64,000 bases of DNA from an uncultured Flavobacteriaceae bacterium (GTDB lineage Bacteria > Bacteroidota > Bacteroidia > Flavobacteriales > Flavobacteriaceae). Below are positions 1 to 8,681 of the stretch, in pieces. How positions within the stretch are numbered: position 1 is the first letter of the stretch; each line of letters begins with the position of its first letter. The notes under the pieces were generated by a model. The model had not been told where the DNA came from. It ran no database searches and saw nothing but the letters and a program-made list of their open reading frames with translations. The translations under genes were made by a program, and so were the position numbers. The stretch is taken from the NCBI GenBank assembly GCA_943788695.1, contig CALSRG010000002.1, forward strand, positions 248,001 to 312,000, given 5' to 3'.

Positions 1-1885
1 GGTCATAAATTGGACATGTGACTTCCACTCTATTTTCCAAGTTTCGAGTCATCCAATCAGCTGAAGATATATAGATTTTTTCTCGATCGTCAATGCCGAA
101 AATAAACAACCGCGTATGTTCCAAAAACCTATCAATGATGCTAATCACCTCGATATTCTCACTCATGCCCTCTATTCCCGGTATCAAACAGCATACCCCT
201 CTAACAATCATTTGAATTTTAACACCTGCTCTGCTTGCCTCGTATAATTTATCAACTAATTTATGACTGGATAAGCTATTTATTTTTAATTTGATACAGG
301 CTTTTTCACCATTTTTCGATTTTATAATTTCCTCATTGATTAATTTAAAAAGTTTGGAACGCGTCTGATTCGGGGAAGTGATAATATGTTTATAGTTGTA
401 TTGTTTGAAATTAGCTTCGAAGAAATTAAAAACCTTTTCAAAATCTCTTAAAATACCGCGATGAGCTGTTAGTAAAGTGAAATCAGTATAAAGTAAAGCC
501 GTTGCCTCGTTAAAATTACCAGTACTAACGAATCCATAGCGCTTAATTTTTTGAGACTCGATGCGACCAATTATACATATTTTACTATGGACTTTCAGTC
601 CCTGAACACCGAAGATAACATTAACGCCCTGTGCCTCCATTTGCTCAGCTGCCTTGATATTCGCTTGTTCATCGAAGCGCGCTTGAAGCTCGATACAAGC
701 CGTAACTTTTTTACCGTTTTTAGCGGCATTAACTAAGGCGCTCGCAATTTGAGAGTTTTTAGCTAACCTATAAATAGTGATTTTTATATATCTTACTTTA
801 GGATCAATTGCAGCCTCTCTCAACAATTTAACAACATAAGAAAACGAATGATAAGGCGTATAAATCAGCTGATCGTTTAATTTTATAACATCAAACATGC
901 TTTTCGCTTGATCAAACGCAGGAATTGAGAGGGGCGGGATGTGATCATAAGTCAGATCACTTCGTCCAAAATTGGGAAAACGAATGTAATCTCGACGGTT
1001 ATGATACTTTCCTCCCGGAATGATGCTATCCATTTTATCAATTCCCATTTTTTCCATCAAAAATTGCAAAGTATCTTGTTGTATTTTTTTATCGTAAACA
1101 AAACGCACTGGCTCACCAAACTCGCGATCTTTCACACTATCCTTTAGTTTTCTAACAAAGCCTTTACTCAAATCACTATCGATGTCCAATTCACCATCCC
1201 GAGTAATCTTAATCATGTGAGCCTCAATAGATTGAAAATGAAAAATTTTAAAAATATCTGAAAGAAAATACCTTAAAACATCATCAATTAAAATCAAATA
1301 ATTTTTATCATCAATCTTGGGTAACACGACGAAACGATTGATAGACTTTGGAATCTCAATTAAAGCAAATTGCGGCTTGTTTTTTAAATCTAGCATACGT
1401 ACGGCCAAATATGCGGCATCATTTCGTAGAATTGGCATAGAATGATCTTCTTGAAGCATAATGATGACCAATTCGGGTATGACTACTTTCTCGAAATGAG
1501 CGCGTAGAAATACTTCCTGACCCGAAGAAATATCATTTTCATCAATAATAAATATGTGATGTTCTTTAAGCTCTTCACCAATCGCCTCAAGTATTTGTAA
1601 GCTCTCGGATTGTTTTTCAATAACCGTTTCAGTTATCATTTCCATTAATGGACTGGCCTGAATACCACCTAATTGACTAGCAGCGTCTTTTCCTGATAAT
1701 TGAATCCGTTTAATTGTGGCATAACGCACTTTGAAAAATTCATCTAAATTATTCGAAAAAATACCTAAAAAATGCAACCGATCAATGATTGGAACCCTCT
1801 TATCGGCAGCTTCTTGTAAAACTCGAGCGTTAAAATCAAGCCAACTAAGTTCTCGATTGATATATGTATTAACTATTTCCTTCAA
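1..1885 (-). CDS. ppk1: Polyphosphate kinase 1 (C-terminus outside window)
   Basis: Transfers the gamma-phosphate of ATP reversibly onto inorganic polyphosphate through a phosphohistidine intermediate. About 628 codons are visible and the reading frame is open at the window edge, so roughly the last 60 residues are missing. The N-terminal NRELSWLDFN motif is present. The autophosphorylated histidine lies in GLKVHSK at about residue 433, and the second active-site histidine in RFLEHTRLF at about residue 590, both close to the E. coli numbering; STGNFNE is also present. The frame has a stop just upstream and no ATG. The only sensible start is TTG at 1885, whose bases overlap the TGA of sixA (TTGA), which suggests translational coupling to it. 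Confidence 0.95.
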   Translation of the reverse strand, partial: MKEIVNTYINRELSWLDFNARVLQEAADKRVPIIDRLHFLGIFSNNLDEFFKVRYATIKRIQLSGKDAASQLGGIQASPLMEMITETVIEKQSESLQILEAIGEELKEHHIFIIDENDISSGQEVFLRAHFEKVVIPELVIIMLQEDHSMPILRNDAAYLAVRMLDLKNKPQFALIEIPKSINRFVVLPKIDDKNYLILIDDVLRYFLSDIFKIFHFQSIEAHMIKITRDGELDIDSDLSKGFVRKLKDSVKDREFGEPVRFVYDKKIQQDTLQFLMEKMGIDKMDSIIPGGKYHNRRDYIRFPNFGRSDLTYDHIPPLSIPAFDQAKSMFDVIKLNDQLIYTPYHSFSYVVKLLREAAIDPKVRYIKITIYRLAKNSQIASALVNAAKNGKKVTACIELQARFDEQANIKAAEQMEAQGVNVIFGVQGLKVHSKICIIGRIESQKIKRYGFVSTGNFNEATALLYTDFTLLTAHRGILRDFEKVFNFFEANFKQYNYKHIITSPNQTRSKLFKLINEEIIKSKNGEKACIKLKINSLSSHKLVDKLYEASRAGVKIQMIVRGVCCLIPGIEGMSENIEVISIIDRFLEHTRLFIFGIDDREKIYISSADWMTRNLENRVEVTCPIYD

Positions 1886-2376
1886 ATTTTGATTTCATTT
1901 GGTTTAATAAATATTTCGGTATTGCCTCCGATCGATATGTCTTTCCATGACAATATCGGAAAATTAATAATCAATAGACCAGCCGTTGGTATGTTATCGA
2001 ATTCTCTATCTCCCCAGTTATTAGCAAGTATGGTAAAGGCCGGGTTATGCCCAAAAATCAACACAGAAGATAACGAGTCGTTTAATTCTGTTATCACTTT
2101 TGCGACTTGATTTCCTGAAAAGTCATAAAGGCGTTCATCATAAATAATGCGATCCGATGGACTGTGTAATGTGGACATAAAAATAGTACAAGTTTGAAAT
2201 GCTCTTTCTGCTGGGCTGCATAAAACAGCATCAATCTTGATGTTATAATCCATAAAGACCCTAGCGACTTTTTCAGTATCAGCGATCCCTTTAGTCATCA
2301 AAGGACGGTCACGGTCACTGACAGCATGTTCCCATGATGATTTCCCATGCCTCATTAATACAAGTCTTTTCATCAA
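1882..2376 (-). CDS. sixA: SixA-like phosphohistidine phosphatase (histidine phosphatase superfamily)
   Basis: A 164-residue single-domain histidine phosphatase. The catalytic RHG motif sits at residues 9-11 (LVLMRHGKSSW), a second conserved arginine in CSPAERAFQT, and the second histidine in FGHNP. The SixA family removes phosphate from phosphohistidine on signalling proteins. The gene begins with two adjacent ATGs, so the start may be one codon later. It lies 12 nt after pdxH, and its stop overlaps the TTG start of ppk1. The substrate cannot be read from sequence; the link to a kinase that itself works through phosphohistidine is suggestive only. Confidence 0.9.
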   Translation of the reverse strand: MMKRLVLMRHGKSSWEHAVSDRDRPLMTKGIADTEKVARVFMDYNIKIDAVLCSPAERAFQTCTIFMSTLHSPSDRIIYDERLYDFSGNQVAKVITELNDSLSSVLIFGHNPAFTILANNWGDREFDNIPTAGLLIINFPILSWKDISIGGNTEIFIKPNEIKI

Positions 2377-2388
2377 TAATTATCTAAA

Positions 2389-3033
2389 TCAAGGCGCCAA
2401 CCTAAAACGGTGCCATCCATCGGTGTCTTTGGTAAATAAAATTCTATCGTGGAGTCTATTGTCTCGACCTTGCCAGAATTCTATTGAATAAGCTTGCACC
2501 AGAAATCCGCCCCAATGTTCTGGTTTTGGCACGGTGCCATCTGAAAATTTCTTTTCAAAATAAGTTAATTGTTCTTCTAAATATGACCGATTAGGAACGA
2601 CTTGACTTTGCGGAGAAGCATGAGCGCCAATTTGACTTCCTCTTGGGCGGGATTGGAAGTAAGCTAAACTATCATCATTATTGATCTTTTGGGCATCACC
2701 TTTAATTATAATTTGACGTTCCATACCTGGCCAAAAGAATGATAAACAGACTTTAGGATTGTTAATTATTGCACGTCCTTTTGAGCTATTAAAATTTGTA
2801 TAAAATGTAAAACCATTAGAATCATAGTCTTTTAATAATACTACTCGAGTGTTAGGAAATCCATCTGTTCCATGAGTTGACAAGGACATTGCGTTCACTT
2901 CGTCGACAGAATTATGATTTGCCGCTTCACGAAACCATATATCAAAAAATAATAAAGGATCCATTGGCAATTGAGACTCTTCCAACGCGCCTTTTTTATA
3001 AGATTTTCTGAAATCACCTAGGTTGTTTCGCAT
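2389..3033 (-). CDS. pdxH: Pyridoxamine 5'-phosphate oxidase
   Basis: FMN-dependent oxidation of pyridoxine/pyridoxamine 5'-phosphate to pyridoxal 5'-phosphate, the last step of vitamin B6 synthesis and salvage. The 214-residue length is normal. Family motifs are visible: NAMSLSTHGTDGFPNTRVVLLK near residues 48-69 (FMN site), FTFYTNFNSSKGRAI, FFWPGMERQIIIKG, SRPRGSQIGAHAS, and the C-terminal FWQGRDNRLHDR followed by RFRLAP. A -7-like sequence on the minus strand at 3038-3045 ends 4 nt before the ATG, so the message may be nearly leaderless. Otherwise the gene sits in the same-strand run with rnz upstream (50-nt gap) and sixA downstream. Confidence 0.97.
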   Translation of the reverse strand: MRNNLGDFRKSYKKGALEESQLPMDPLLFFDIWFREAANHNSVDEVNAMSLSTHGTDGFPNTRVVLLKDYDSNGFTFYTNFNSSKGRAIINNPKVCLSFFWPGMERQIIIKGDAQKINNDDSLAYFQSRPRGSQIGAHASPQSQVVPNRSYLEEQLTYFEKKFSDGTVPKPEHWGGFLVQAYSIEFWQGRDNRLHDRILFTKDTDGWHRFRLAP

Positions 3034-3083
3034 GGCTGCAATTTACGAGATTTTCAATTGGTATAAAAGTCGATTTAAAATTG

Positions 3084-3995
3084 TTACCACTCAAAAACTT
3101 TACCACTTTCCGCAATAAAAGAATTGCTAAAGATTGGTTTTGCTTCAAGTATAAAATTATTCTCATCCTTATATCGTGAAGAGAAATGACCAAGAATAAG
3201 TTGCTTAACCTTTGCTCTCTTGGCAATTTCTGCTGCTTGCTGCGCCGTACTGTGCAAAGTTTTATTTGCTAGTTGTTCATCCTGATTCAAAAATGTAGAT
3301 TCATGATACAAACAATCAGTTTGCTCAATAATAGGGATAATGGACGGGAGAAAAGAAGTGTCACTACAATAGGCATATGATTTGGGCTTTGGTGGATCAA
3401 ATGTTACTGCGGTATTCGAAACCATTTCGCCTGAATCATTAGGCACATCATAACCCTGTTTGAGTTTTGAAAAATAGGCCTTATCGATACCTAAGTCTAG
3501 AGCAGCAGGCGCATTTAAGCGACGCTCAGCTAATTTTTCAGAGAACAAAAAGCCGTTGGTGTAAATACGATGTTTTAGCGGAATACTTTTTACTACGACA
3601 TTACTATCTTCAAATACAATTTGTGAGGTATCATGGTACAATTCATTAAAAATCAAATTGTAATCTACTCTGGATTCCGATAACTTTAATTGAACCTCAA
3701 TCAATTCCTTAATTCCGATAGGCCCATGAATATACAAATCAGACGTTCTTCCCAATAATCGAAATGTTGAAACTAAGCCAATAAGTCCAAAAACATGATC
3801 ACCATGAAGGTGGGAGATAAAAATATGCTTGATTTTTGAAAAGCTAATTTTTTGTTTTCGCAATTGCACTTGAGTGCCCTCACCACAATCAATTAGAAAA
3901 TGATGGTTTCTAATTTCTAATACCTGAGAGGTTGGATTGGTATTCTCTCGCGGTGTTGCAGAATGACAGCCTAATATCGTAAGTTTCAAAGTCAT
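3084..3995 (-). CDS. rnz: Ribonuclease Z (tRNA 3' endonuclease)
   Basis: A metallo-beta-lactamase-fold endonuclease that removes 3' trailers from tRNA precursors. The 303-residue length is typical. The zinc-binding HLHGDH motif is at residues 62-67, preceded by LIDCGEGTQ (35-42). Later ligands lie in YCSDTSF, YHESTF and LGHFSSRY, and the substrate-binding arm lies between. It starts with ATG directly behind the small gene at 4000-4317 (4-nt gap), so the two are almost certainly co-transcribed with pyrR-pyrB. Confidence 0.97.
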   Translation of the reverse strand: MTLKLTILGCHSATPRENTNPTSQVLEIRNHHFLIDCGEGTQVQLRKQKISFSKIKHIFISHLHGDHVFGLIGLVSTFRLLGRTSDLYIHGPIGIKELIEVQLKLSESRVDYNLIFNELYHDTSQIVFEDSNVVVKSIPLKHRIYTNGFLFSEKLAERRLNAPAALDLGIDKAYFSKLKQGYDVPNDSGEMVSNTAVTFDPPKPKSYAYCSDTSFLPSIIPIIEQTDCLYHESTFLNQDEQLANKTLHSTAQQAAEIAKRAKVKQLILGHFSSRYKDENNFILEAKPIFSNSFIAESGKVFEW

Positions 3996-3999
3996 GTGA

Positions 4000-4317
4000 T
4001 TAAAAGCCCAAATCTCTCTCCATTACCTCAAGATCAACGACATCATAAGCTTCTAATAATGTTGGTGCCACCGACAGAGTGTCTGGTAAATCGAAAATGG
4101 CATTCTCATTTACAACTAAAACTAAAGACAATAATCGTTTGTTCAAGTCGCTCTTGGCTTGCAGGCACTGGCTTATTGCCTCTTGTGGCAGTTGGTCAAA
4201 ATGGGCAATCTCTAAAATCAAATGTGTCTTTAAATTATTGACTTGACTCAGTTTTGTTGATAAATCAGTGTTGTTATAAACATTAAATACAGTACAATCA
4301 TCTCTGCTCTGTTCCAT
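4000..4317 (-). CDS. Small conserved protein upstream of rnz, function unknown
   Basis: A 105-residue soluble protein without signal peptide or membrane segment, 3 nt after pyrB and 4 nt before rnz, so firmly embedded in the operon. The alternating hydrophobic strands (THLILEIAHF, LLSLVLVVN) and acidic helices faintly resemble a STAS or anti-sigma-antagonist fold, and it ends VVDLEVMERDLGF. I do not recognise catalytic residues. A cytoplasmic partner role is a guess. Confidence 0.75.
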   Translation of the reverse strand: MEQSRDDCTVFNVYNNTDLSTKLSQVNNLKTHLILEIAHFDQLPQEAISQCLQAKSDLNKRLLSLVLVVNENAIFDLPDTLSVAPTLLEAYDVVDLEVMERDLGF

Positions 4318-4320
4318 GTC

Positions 4321-5250
4321 TTAACGGTTTATTTTGGCGGCTAATAAATACATAACTGCCATTCGCACGGCGACACCATTTTCTACCTGATCCAAAATGA
4401 TTGACTGATTTGAGTCGGCCACATCCGATGTGATTTCTACACCTCGATTGATCGGTCCAGGGTGCATCACAACTATATCTTTACTCAAGCTGTTTAGCAA
4501 TTCTAAATTAAGTCCATACTGCATGGTATATTCTCTGGTCGAGGGAAAATAACTCGTGATCATGCGCTCATTTTGAACCCTCAACATATTTGCAACATCA
4601 CACCAATCCAGGGCCTTTCTAATGTTAGACTCAACGCCAACACCTAAACTCTCTATATGTTTTGGCAATAGTGTTTTTGGACCACAGACCTTTACTTCAG
4701 CGCCTAATAGCTTCAACGCAAATATATTAGACAAAGCTACCCTACTATGTAATATATCACCAACAATAACAACCTTCTTTCCTGCAACATCACCAAGTCG
4801 CTCTCTGATTGAATAGCAATCCAATAATGCTTGGGTTGGATGCTCATGAGTTCCGTCACCTGCGTTAACAACTGAGGCATTAATATGTTTGGACAAAAAT
4901 ATGGGTGCCCCTGGACTGGGATGTCTCATGACGACCATGTCTACTTTCATAGACAATATGTTTTGAACCGTATCAATTAGGGTTTCACCCTTTTTTACTG
5001 AAGATTGAGATGCAGAAAAGTTAATCACATCAGCTGACAGACGCTTTTCTGCCAATTCAAATGATAATTTTGTGCGGGTTGAGTTTTCAAAAAATAAATT
5101 AGCAATGGTGATATCGCGTAGAGAAGGTACTTTTTTAATTGGACGATTAATCACTTCTTTAAACTGATCTGCAGTCTCAAATATCAGTTGAATATCTTGT
5201 TCATTGAGATATTTAATGCCTAACAAATGGTTTACACTCAATTCACTCAT
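4321..5250 (-). CDS. pyrB: Aspartate carbamoyltransferase catalytic subunit
   Basis: Condenses carbamoyl phosphate with aspartate, the committed step of de novo pyrimidine synthesis. At 309 residues it matches catalytic chains. The carbamoyl-phosphate site STRT is at 57-60, followed by FELAEKRL; also seen are MRHPSPGAP, the HEHPTQALLD motif, and HPGPINRGVEI near the C-terminus. No pyrI regulatory chain is next to it. It follows pyrR by 4 nt, so the two form a pyrimidine operon continuing into the 105-residue gene and rnz. Confidence 0.98.
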   Translation of the reverse strand: MSELSVNHLLGIKYLNEQDIQLIFETADQFKEVINRPIKKVPSLRDITIANLFFENSTRTKLSFELAEKRLSADVINFSASQSSVKKGETLIDTVQNILSMKVDMVVMRHPSPGAPIFLSKHINASVVNAGDGTHEHPTQALLDCYSIRERLGDVAGKKVVIVGDILHSRVALSNIFALKLLGAEVKVCGPKTLLPKHIESLGVGVESNIRKALDWCDVANMLRVQNERMITSYFPSTREYTMQYGLNLELLNSLSKDIVVMHPGPINRGVEITSDVADSNQSIILDQVENGVAVRMAVMYLLAAKINR

Positions 5251-5254
5251 TCGA

Positions 5255-5794
5255 TCATTGGTTTACTAATAAAACTGCGTCCTCACCTTGTATTTCTTTC
5301 CAGCTCACAACAACGTGCTCCTCATTTATTGCATCTACCTTTCTCCCGCAATAATCGGGTTGAATGGGTAAATGTCTGCTAAAGCGACGATCAATTAAAA
5401 TGAGTAATTCTATTTGAGATGGACGACCATAATCCTGAATTGCCGTGAGCGCAGCTCTTATACTTCTTCCCGTGTAGAGCACGTCATCAATAAAAACAAC
5501 TTTTTTATTCTCTACCACGAAGTCGATTTCTGTGGTGTTCGCCTCTATAGGTTTCTCATGTCGTCTAAAATCATCTCGATAAAAAGTGATGTCTAAATGT
5601 CCACAGATGATATCCGAAATATGATAGTCTTGAACTAAGACATTTAAAAGCCTTTTCGCCAACATTTTTCCTCGAGGCTGAATTCCTATTAGAATAGTTT
5701 CTTTAAAATCTCCGTGATTTTCAATCAATTGACAAGCTAGTCTTTGAATGGTGATCTGAAGTTCACGCGCGCTAAGTAGCTCTTTTTGACTCAT
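5255..5794 (-). CDS. pyrR: PyrR bifunctional pyrimidine operon regulator / uracil phosphoribosyltransferase
   Basis: A phosphoribosyltransferase-fold protein of about 179 residues that converts uracil and PRPP to UMP and, in many bacteria, binds pyrimidine-operon mRNA. The PRPP loop is clear: VVFIDDVLYTGRSIRAAL. An in-frame TTG three codons upstream (5803) extends the frame, but ATG at 5794 (MSQKELL) is preferred. Its position directly before pyrB supports a regulatory role. I found no obvious PyrR attenuator between the promoter and the start, so RNA-binding control is not shown here. Confidence 0.95.
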   Translation of the reverse strand: MSQKELLSARELQITIQRLACQLIENHGDFKETILIGIQPRGKMLAKRLLNVLVQDYHISDIICGHLDITFYRDDFRRHEKPIEANTTEIDFVVENKKVVFIDDVLYTGRSIRAALTAIQDYGRPSQIELLILIDRRFSRHLPIQPDYCGRKVDAINEEHVVVSWKEIQGEDAVLLVNQ

Positions 5795-5812
5795 GTAATG
5801 CAACTAACTCGG

Positions 5813-5820
5813 CAAAGTTA
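5813..5820 (-). promoter_or_regulatory. Candidate -7 box for the pyrR operon
   Basis: The minus strand reads TAACTTTG, an exact match to the Bacteroidota TAnnTTTG box, 18 nt before the pyrR ATG and just downstream of the rpsA terminator. The -33 TTTG is not well conserved. This box makes independent transcription of pyrR-pyrB plausible. Confidence 0.5.
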
Positions 5821-5857
5821 CGCCATTTATTAATTATAAATCGACATTATTAATCAT

Positions 5858-5888
5858 AAAAAAACCCTCCACAATGGAGGGTTTTTTA
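5858..5888 (-). terminator. Intrinsic terminator after rpsA
   Basis: The hairpin arms aaccctcc and ggagggtt with a short acaat loop are flanked by A-rich and T-rich runs, so it could work on both strands. On the minus strand it lies 10 nt after the rpsA stop and upstream of pyrR, separating the two units. Confidence 0.85.
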
Positions 5889-5897
5889 AATCAATGA

Positions 5898-7790
5898 TTA
5901 AACATTGTTTTCCATTTCGTCTTTCAACTTCTGCAATGTATCATTTGCATCACCAAAGGTTGGTTTCGACTCGTCTTCTGAGGATTGTTTTGCCCTTTTA
6001 CCAGCACTTTTAACAATCTGAGCCTCAGATTCCTTGTAAATGGCCATGTGAGAAGCTACAACGCGTCTGAATTCTTTATTAAATTCGATGACTTTAAATT
6101 CTGCTGTTTCACCTTTGCCCAATTTATTACCATCTTCTTTCTCAAGGTGACGGGTAGGAACGAATGCGACAATATGCTCGTTGAAATCAACAGTAGCACC
6201 TTTGTCGACTAGCTCCGTAATCTTAGCGGAATGGACCGTGCCTACAGCGAATTCGGCTTCGTATTTGTCCCATGGATTATCCATGGTATGTTTATGGCTT
6301 AAACTAAGCTTACGACCTTCAACATCAAGTTCTAATACTTCAACCTCAAGTTCATCGCCAACGGCACAGAATTCACTCGGATGTTTCACTTTCTTAGTCC
6401 AAGATAAGTCAGAGATATAAATCAATCCATCGATCCCTTCTTCTAATTCTAAAAACACTCCGAAGTTAGTGAAGTTACGCACCACTCCTTTATGTTTCGA
6501 TCCTACTGGATATTTTGAGGTAATGTCAGTCCAGGGATCTGATGTCAATTGTTTTATACCAAGTGATATCTTGCGCTCCTCTTGGTCTATACTTAAAATT
6601 TCAACATCGATTTCCTGACCAACAGTAACAAAATCTTGTGCCGAACGTAAATGTGTTGACCAAGACATTTCTGAAACATGCACCAAACCTTCTACACCGT
6701 CAGCGATCTCAACAAATGCTCCGTAATCCGCAATAACGGCTACTTTACCTTTTACGCGGTCACCGACCTTCATGCCTTCACCTACAGCTTCCCATGGGTG
6801 TTTGCTCAATTGTTTAAGACCAAGTTGGATACGTGATTTGTCTTCATCAAAGTCAAGTATAACCACATTAAGTTTCTCGTCTAATTCAACAATTTCACTT
6901 GGGTGAGAAATTCTAGACCATGATAGATCGGTAATGTGCACCAATCCGTCAACACCTCCAAGATCCATAAAGACGCCATACGAAGTGATGTTCTTAACGA
7001 CACCTTCAAGAACTTGCCCTTTTTCAAGTTGTGAAATAATTTCTTTTTTCTGCTCTTCAATATCAGCTTCAATCAAAGCTTTATGTGAAACGACAACATT
7101 TTTGAATTCATGGTTAATTTTAACCACTTTGAATTCCATAGTTTTATTAACGTACTGATCGTAATCACGAATTGGCTTGACATCGATTTGCGATCCTGGC
7201 AAGAAAGCTTCGATTCCAAATACATCGACAATCATACCACCTTTAGTACGACATTTTACAAATCCATTAACAATTTCACCAGTTTCGTGAGCAGCGTTAA
7301 CACGATCCCAAGCCATAACAGCGCGAGCTTTTCGGTGTGAAAGAATTAATTGACCCGTTGCATCTTCACGGACATCAACCATCACTTCAACCATATCTCC
7401 TACTTTTAAAGCAGGATTATAACGAAATTCGTTAAGAGAAATGACACCTTCAGATTTTGCATTGATATCAACAATAACATCGCGATCTGACATATGTGTT
7501 ACAGTAGCTTTTACCACCTCATCGGTTAGTGTGTCTACAAAATTTGCTTCAACGAGTTTTTCAAACTCTGCAAGTTGTTTATCCTCAAGGGCATCAATAC
7601 CTTCTTGATAGTTTTCCCAATTGAAGTCTTTTAAAAACTGATCGGGATCAACTTGATTATATTGTTTTGAATCTTGAGGTGCTTCTTCTTGAGGTGTTTC
7701 TGCTTCAGTGAGTGCAGCAACTTCTTGGGGTTGGTCTTGTGACAAATCATTGTTTTGCAATGCTTCGTCTTGGTTTTCTATTTCAGCCAT
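5898..7790 (-). CDS. rpsA: 30S ribosomal protein S1
   Basis: RNA-binding protein of the small subunit that helps recruit and unfold mRNA. The 630 residues carry an acidic Gln/Glu-rich N-terminal tail (1-50) and six S1 (OB-fold) repeats starting near residues 90, 160, 250, 340, 425 and 515. The central ones are most canonical (GVFMDLGGVDGLVHITDLSW, GAFVEIADGVEGLVHVSEMSW); the first and last are degenerate, as in other S1 proteins. An acidic/basic tail follows. In Bacteroidota, which rarely use Shine-Dalgarno pairing, S1 is expected to matter for initiation. Transcription ends at the hairpin just downstream. Confidence 0.98.
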   Translation of the reverse strand: MAEIENQDEALQNNDLSQDQPQEVAALTEAETPQEEAPQDSKQYNQVDPDQFLKDFNWENYQEGIDALEDKQLAEFEKLVEANFVDTLTDEVVKATVTHMSDRDVIVDINAKSEGVISLNEFRYNPALKVGDMVEVMVDVREDATGQLILSHRKARAVMAWDRVNAAHETGEIVNGFVKCRTKGGMIVDVFGIEAFLPGSQIDVKPIRDYDQYVNKTMEFKVVKINHEFKNVVVSHKALIEADIEEQKKEIISQLEKGQVLEGVVKNITSYGVFMDLGGVDGLVHITDLSWSRISHPSEIVELDEKLNVVILDFDEDKSRIQLGLKQLSKHPWEAVGEGMKVGDRVKGKVAVIADYGAFVEIADGVEGLVHVSEMSWSTHLRSAQDFVTVGQEIDVEILSIDQEERKISLGIKQLTSDPWTDITSKYPVGSKHKGVVRNFTNFGVFLELEEGIDGLIYISDLSWTKKVKHPSEFCAVGDELEVEVLELDVEGRKLSLSHKHTMDNPWDKYEAEFAVGTVHSAKITELVDKGATVDFNEHIVAFVPTRHLEKEDGNKLGKGETAEFKVIEFNKEFRRVVASHMAIYKESEAQIVKSAGKRAKQSSEDESKPTFGDANDTLQKLKDEMENNV

Positions 7791-8123
7791 AGCTGATGGG
7801 TTTGTTTTGTATTCTGATTTTAAGTGAGATTAACGATTCAAATCAGAAGATGATTGTTTTTTTTTGACCCTTGTTTCTCACCAAATCGCATTCAAAGGCG
7901 GGCAAAAATACAATTATACAGTAAACTGAGCCATTAAATATTGTTTTTTTTGCCATTAATCATAGATTATGAGTAATTTTACCTACCCTTTAAACCTACT
8001 TTATTATGCTTCTGTTATCCTTTTAAATTATAGTTCTGACCTAGATCAATAAGTCAAGAACAATCACCTCATTTCAGCGTTCACCCTTATTATTGAAAAA
8101 ATTAATCCTAAAATTTTAAAACC
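7791..8123. other. Divergent intergenic region between rpsA and the exported protein gene
   Basis: AT-rich spacer. On the minus strand TATTTTTG (7903-7910) matches the -7 consensus and would give rpsA a leader of about 100 nt, long for this window and compatible with a regulated r-protein leader. No convincing -33 element is seen. On the plus strand no clear promoter was found before 8124. No RNA gene is recognised. Confidence 0.4.
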
Positions 8124-8681
8124 ATGAAATCAATTATTTTCACCTGTTTGATCTTATTTTCATCTGTTATGATGAGTCAAAACGATAAACAGGAACAAGA
8201 CATCAAAAAAAACGAAGCCTCTCTAAATGTATTCAATCTGTTAGTTTTTAAATGTTTAGATTTTAGTTATGAACATTATCTGAACGATGAATCGGGCGCT
8301 GGTATATCAATTATGATGAGTTTGGAAGGCGAAGAACGTCTTGACAAGGATGGCCCATATTATTTTGAGTCTTTCATGGTTACTGGTTTCTATAAATTTT
8401 ACTTTGGACAGAAACCAAATTCAGGATTATTCTCAGAACTATTTACTTCCTTTACTCAAGGTATTTATGATGATTATTATGATGATGCTTTAAGTAATTA
8501 TTCCTATCGACGGGAAGATTTCTCTCAATTCGCTGTAGGACTCACCATCGGAGTCAAATACCGCTCAAAACAAGGTTTTGTAGGGTCTGTTTTTGGAGGC
8601 GTAGGACGTAATTTTTTAAATACTGATAAAACGCCTGCAGTTACTCCCAGAGTAGGTATCACATTAGGATATGGTTTCTAA
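8124..8681 (+). CDS. Exported protein, probable outer-membrane beta-barrel, function unknown
   Basis: 185 residues with a signal peptide (MKSIIFTCLILFSSVMMSQ, cleavage near residue 19). The mature part is built of amphipathic strands rich in Tyr/Phe/Gly and ends VGITLGYGF, an aromatic C-terminus typical of outer-membrane barrels. The overall pattern resembles DUF3575-like small barrels. An acidic Tyr/Asp-rich loop (YDDYYDDALSNYSY) lies in the middle. It is a single-gene unit whose stop overlaps the stop of cmk on the opposite strand. Confidence 0.8.
   Translation: MKSIIFTCLILFSSVMMSQNDKQEQDIKKNEASLNVFNLLVFKCLDFSYEHYLNDESGAGISIMMSLEGEERLDKDGPYYFESFMVTGFYKFYFGQKPNSGLFSELFTSFTQGIYDDYYDDALSNYSYRREDFSQFAVGLTIGVKYRSKQGFVGSVFGGVGRNFLNTDKTPAVTPRVGITLGYGF

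Noticed and set aside
551..1147. Plus-strand open frames of 61 and 68 codons
   Set aside because: They lie antisense inside ppk1, whose protein motifs are clear on the minus strand.
3014..3226. Minus-strand frame of 70 codons between pdxH and rnz
   Set aside because: It overlaps the 3' end of rnz in another frame and has no protein-like features.
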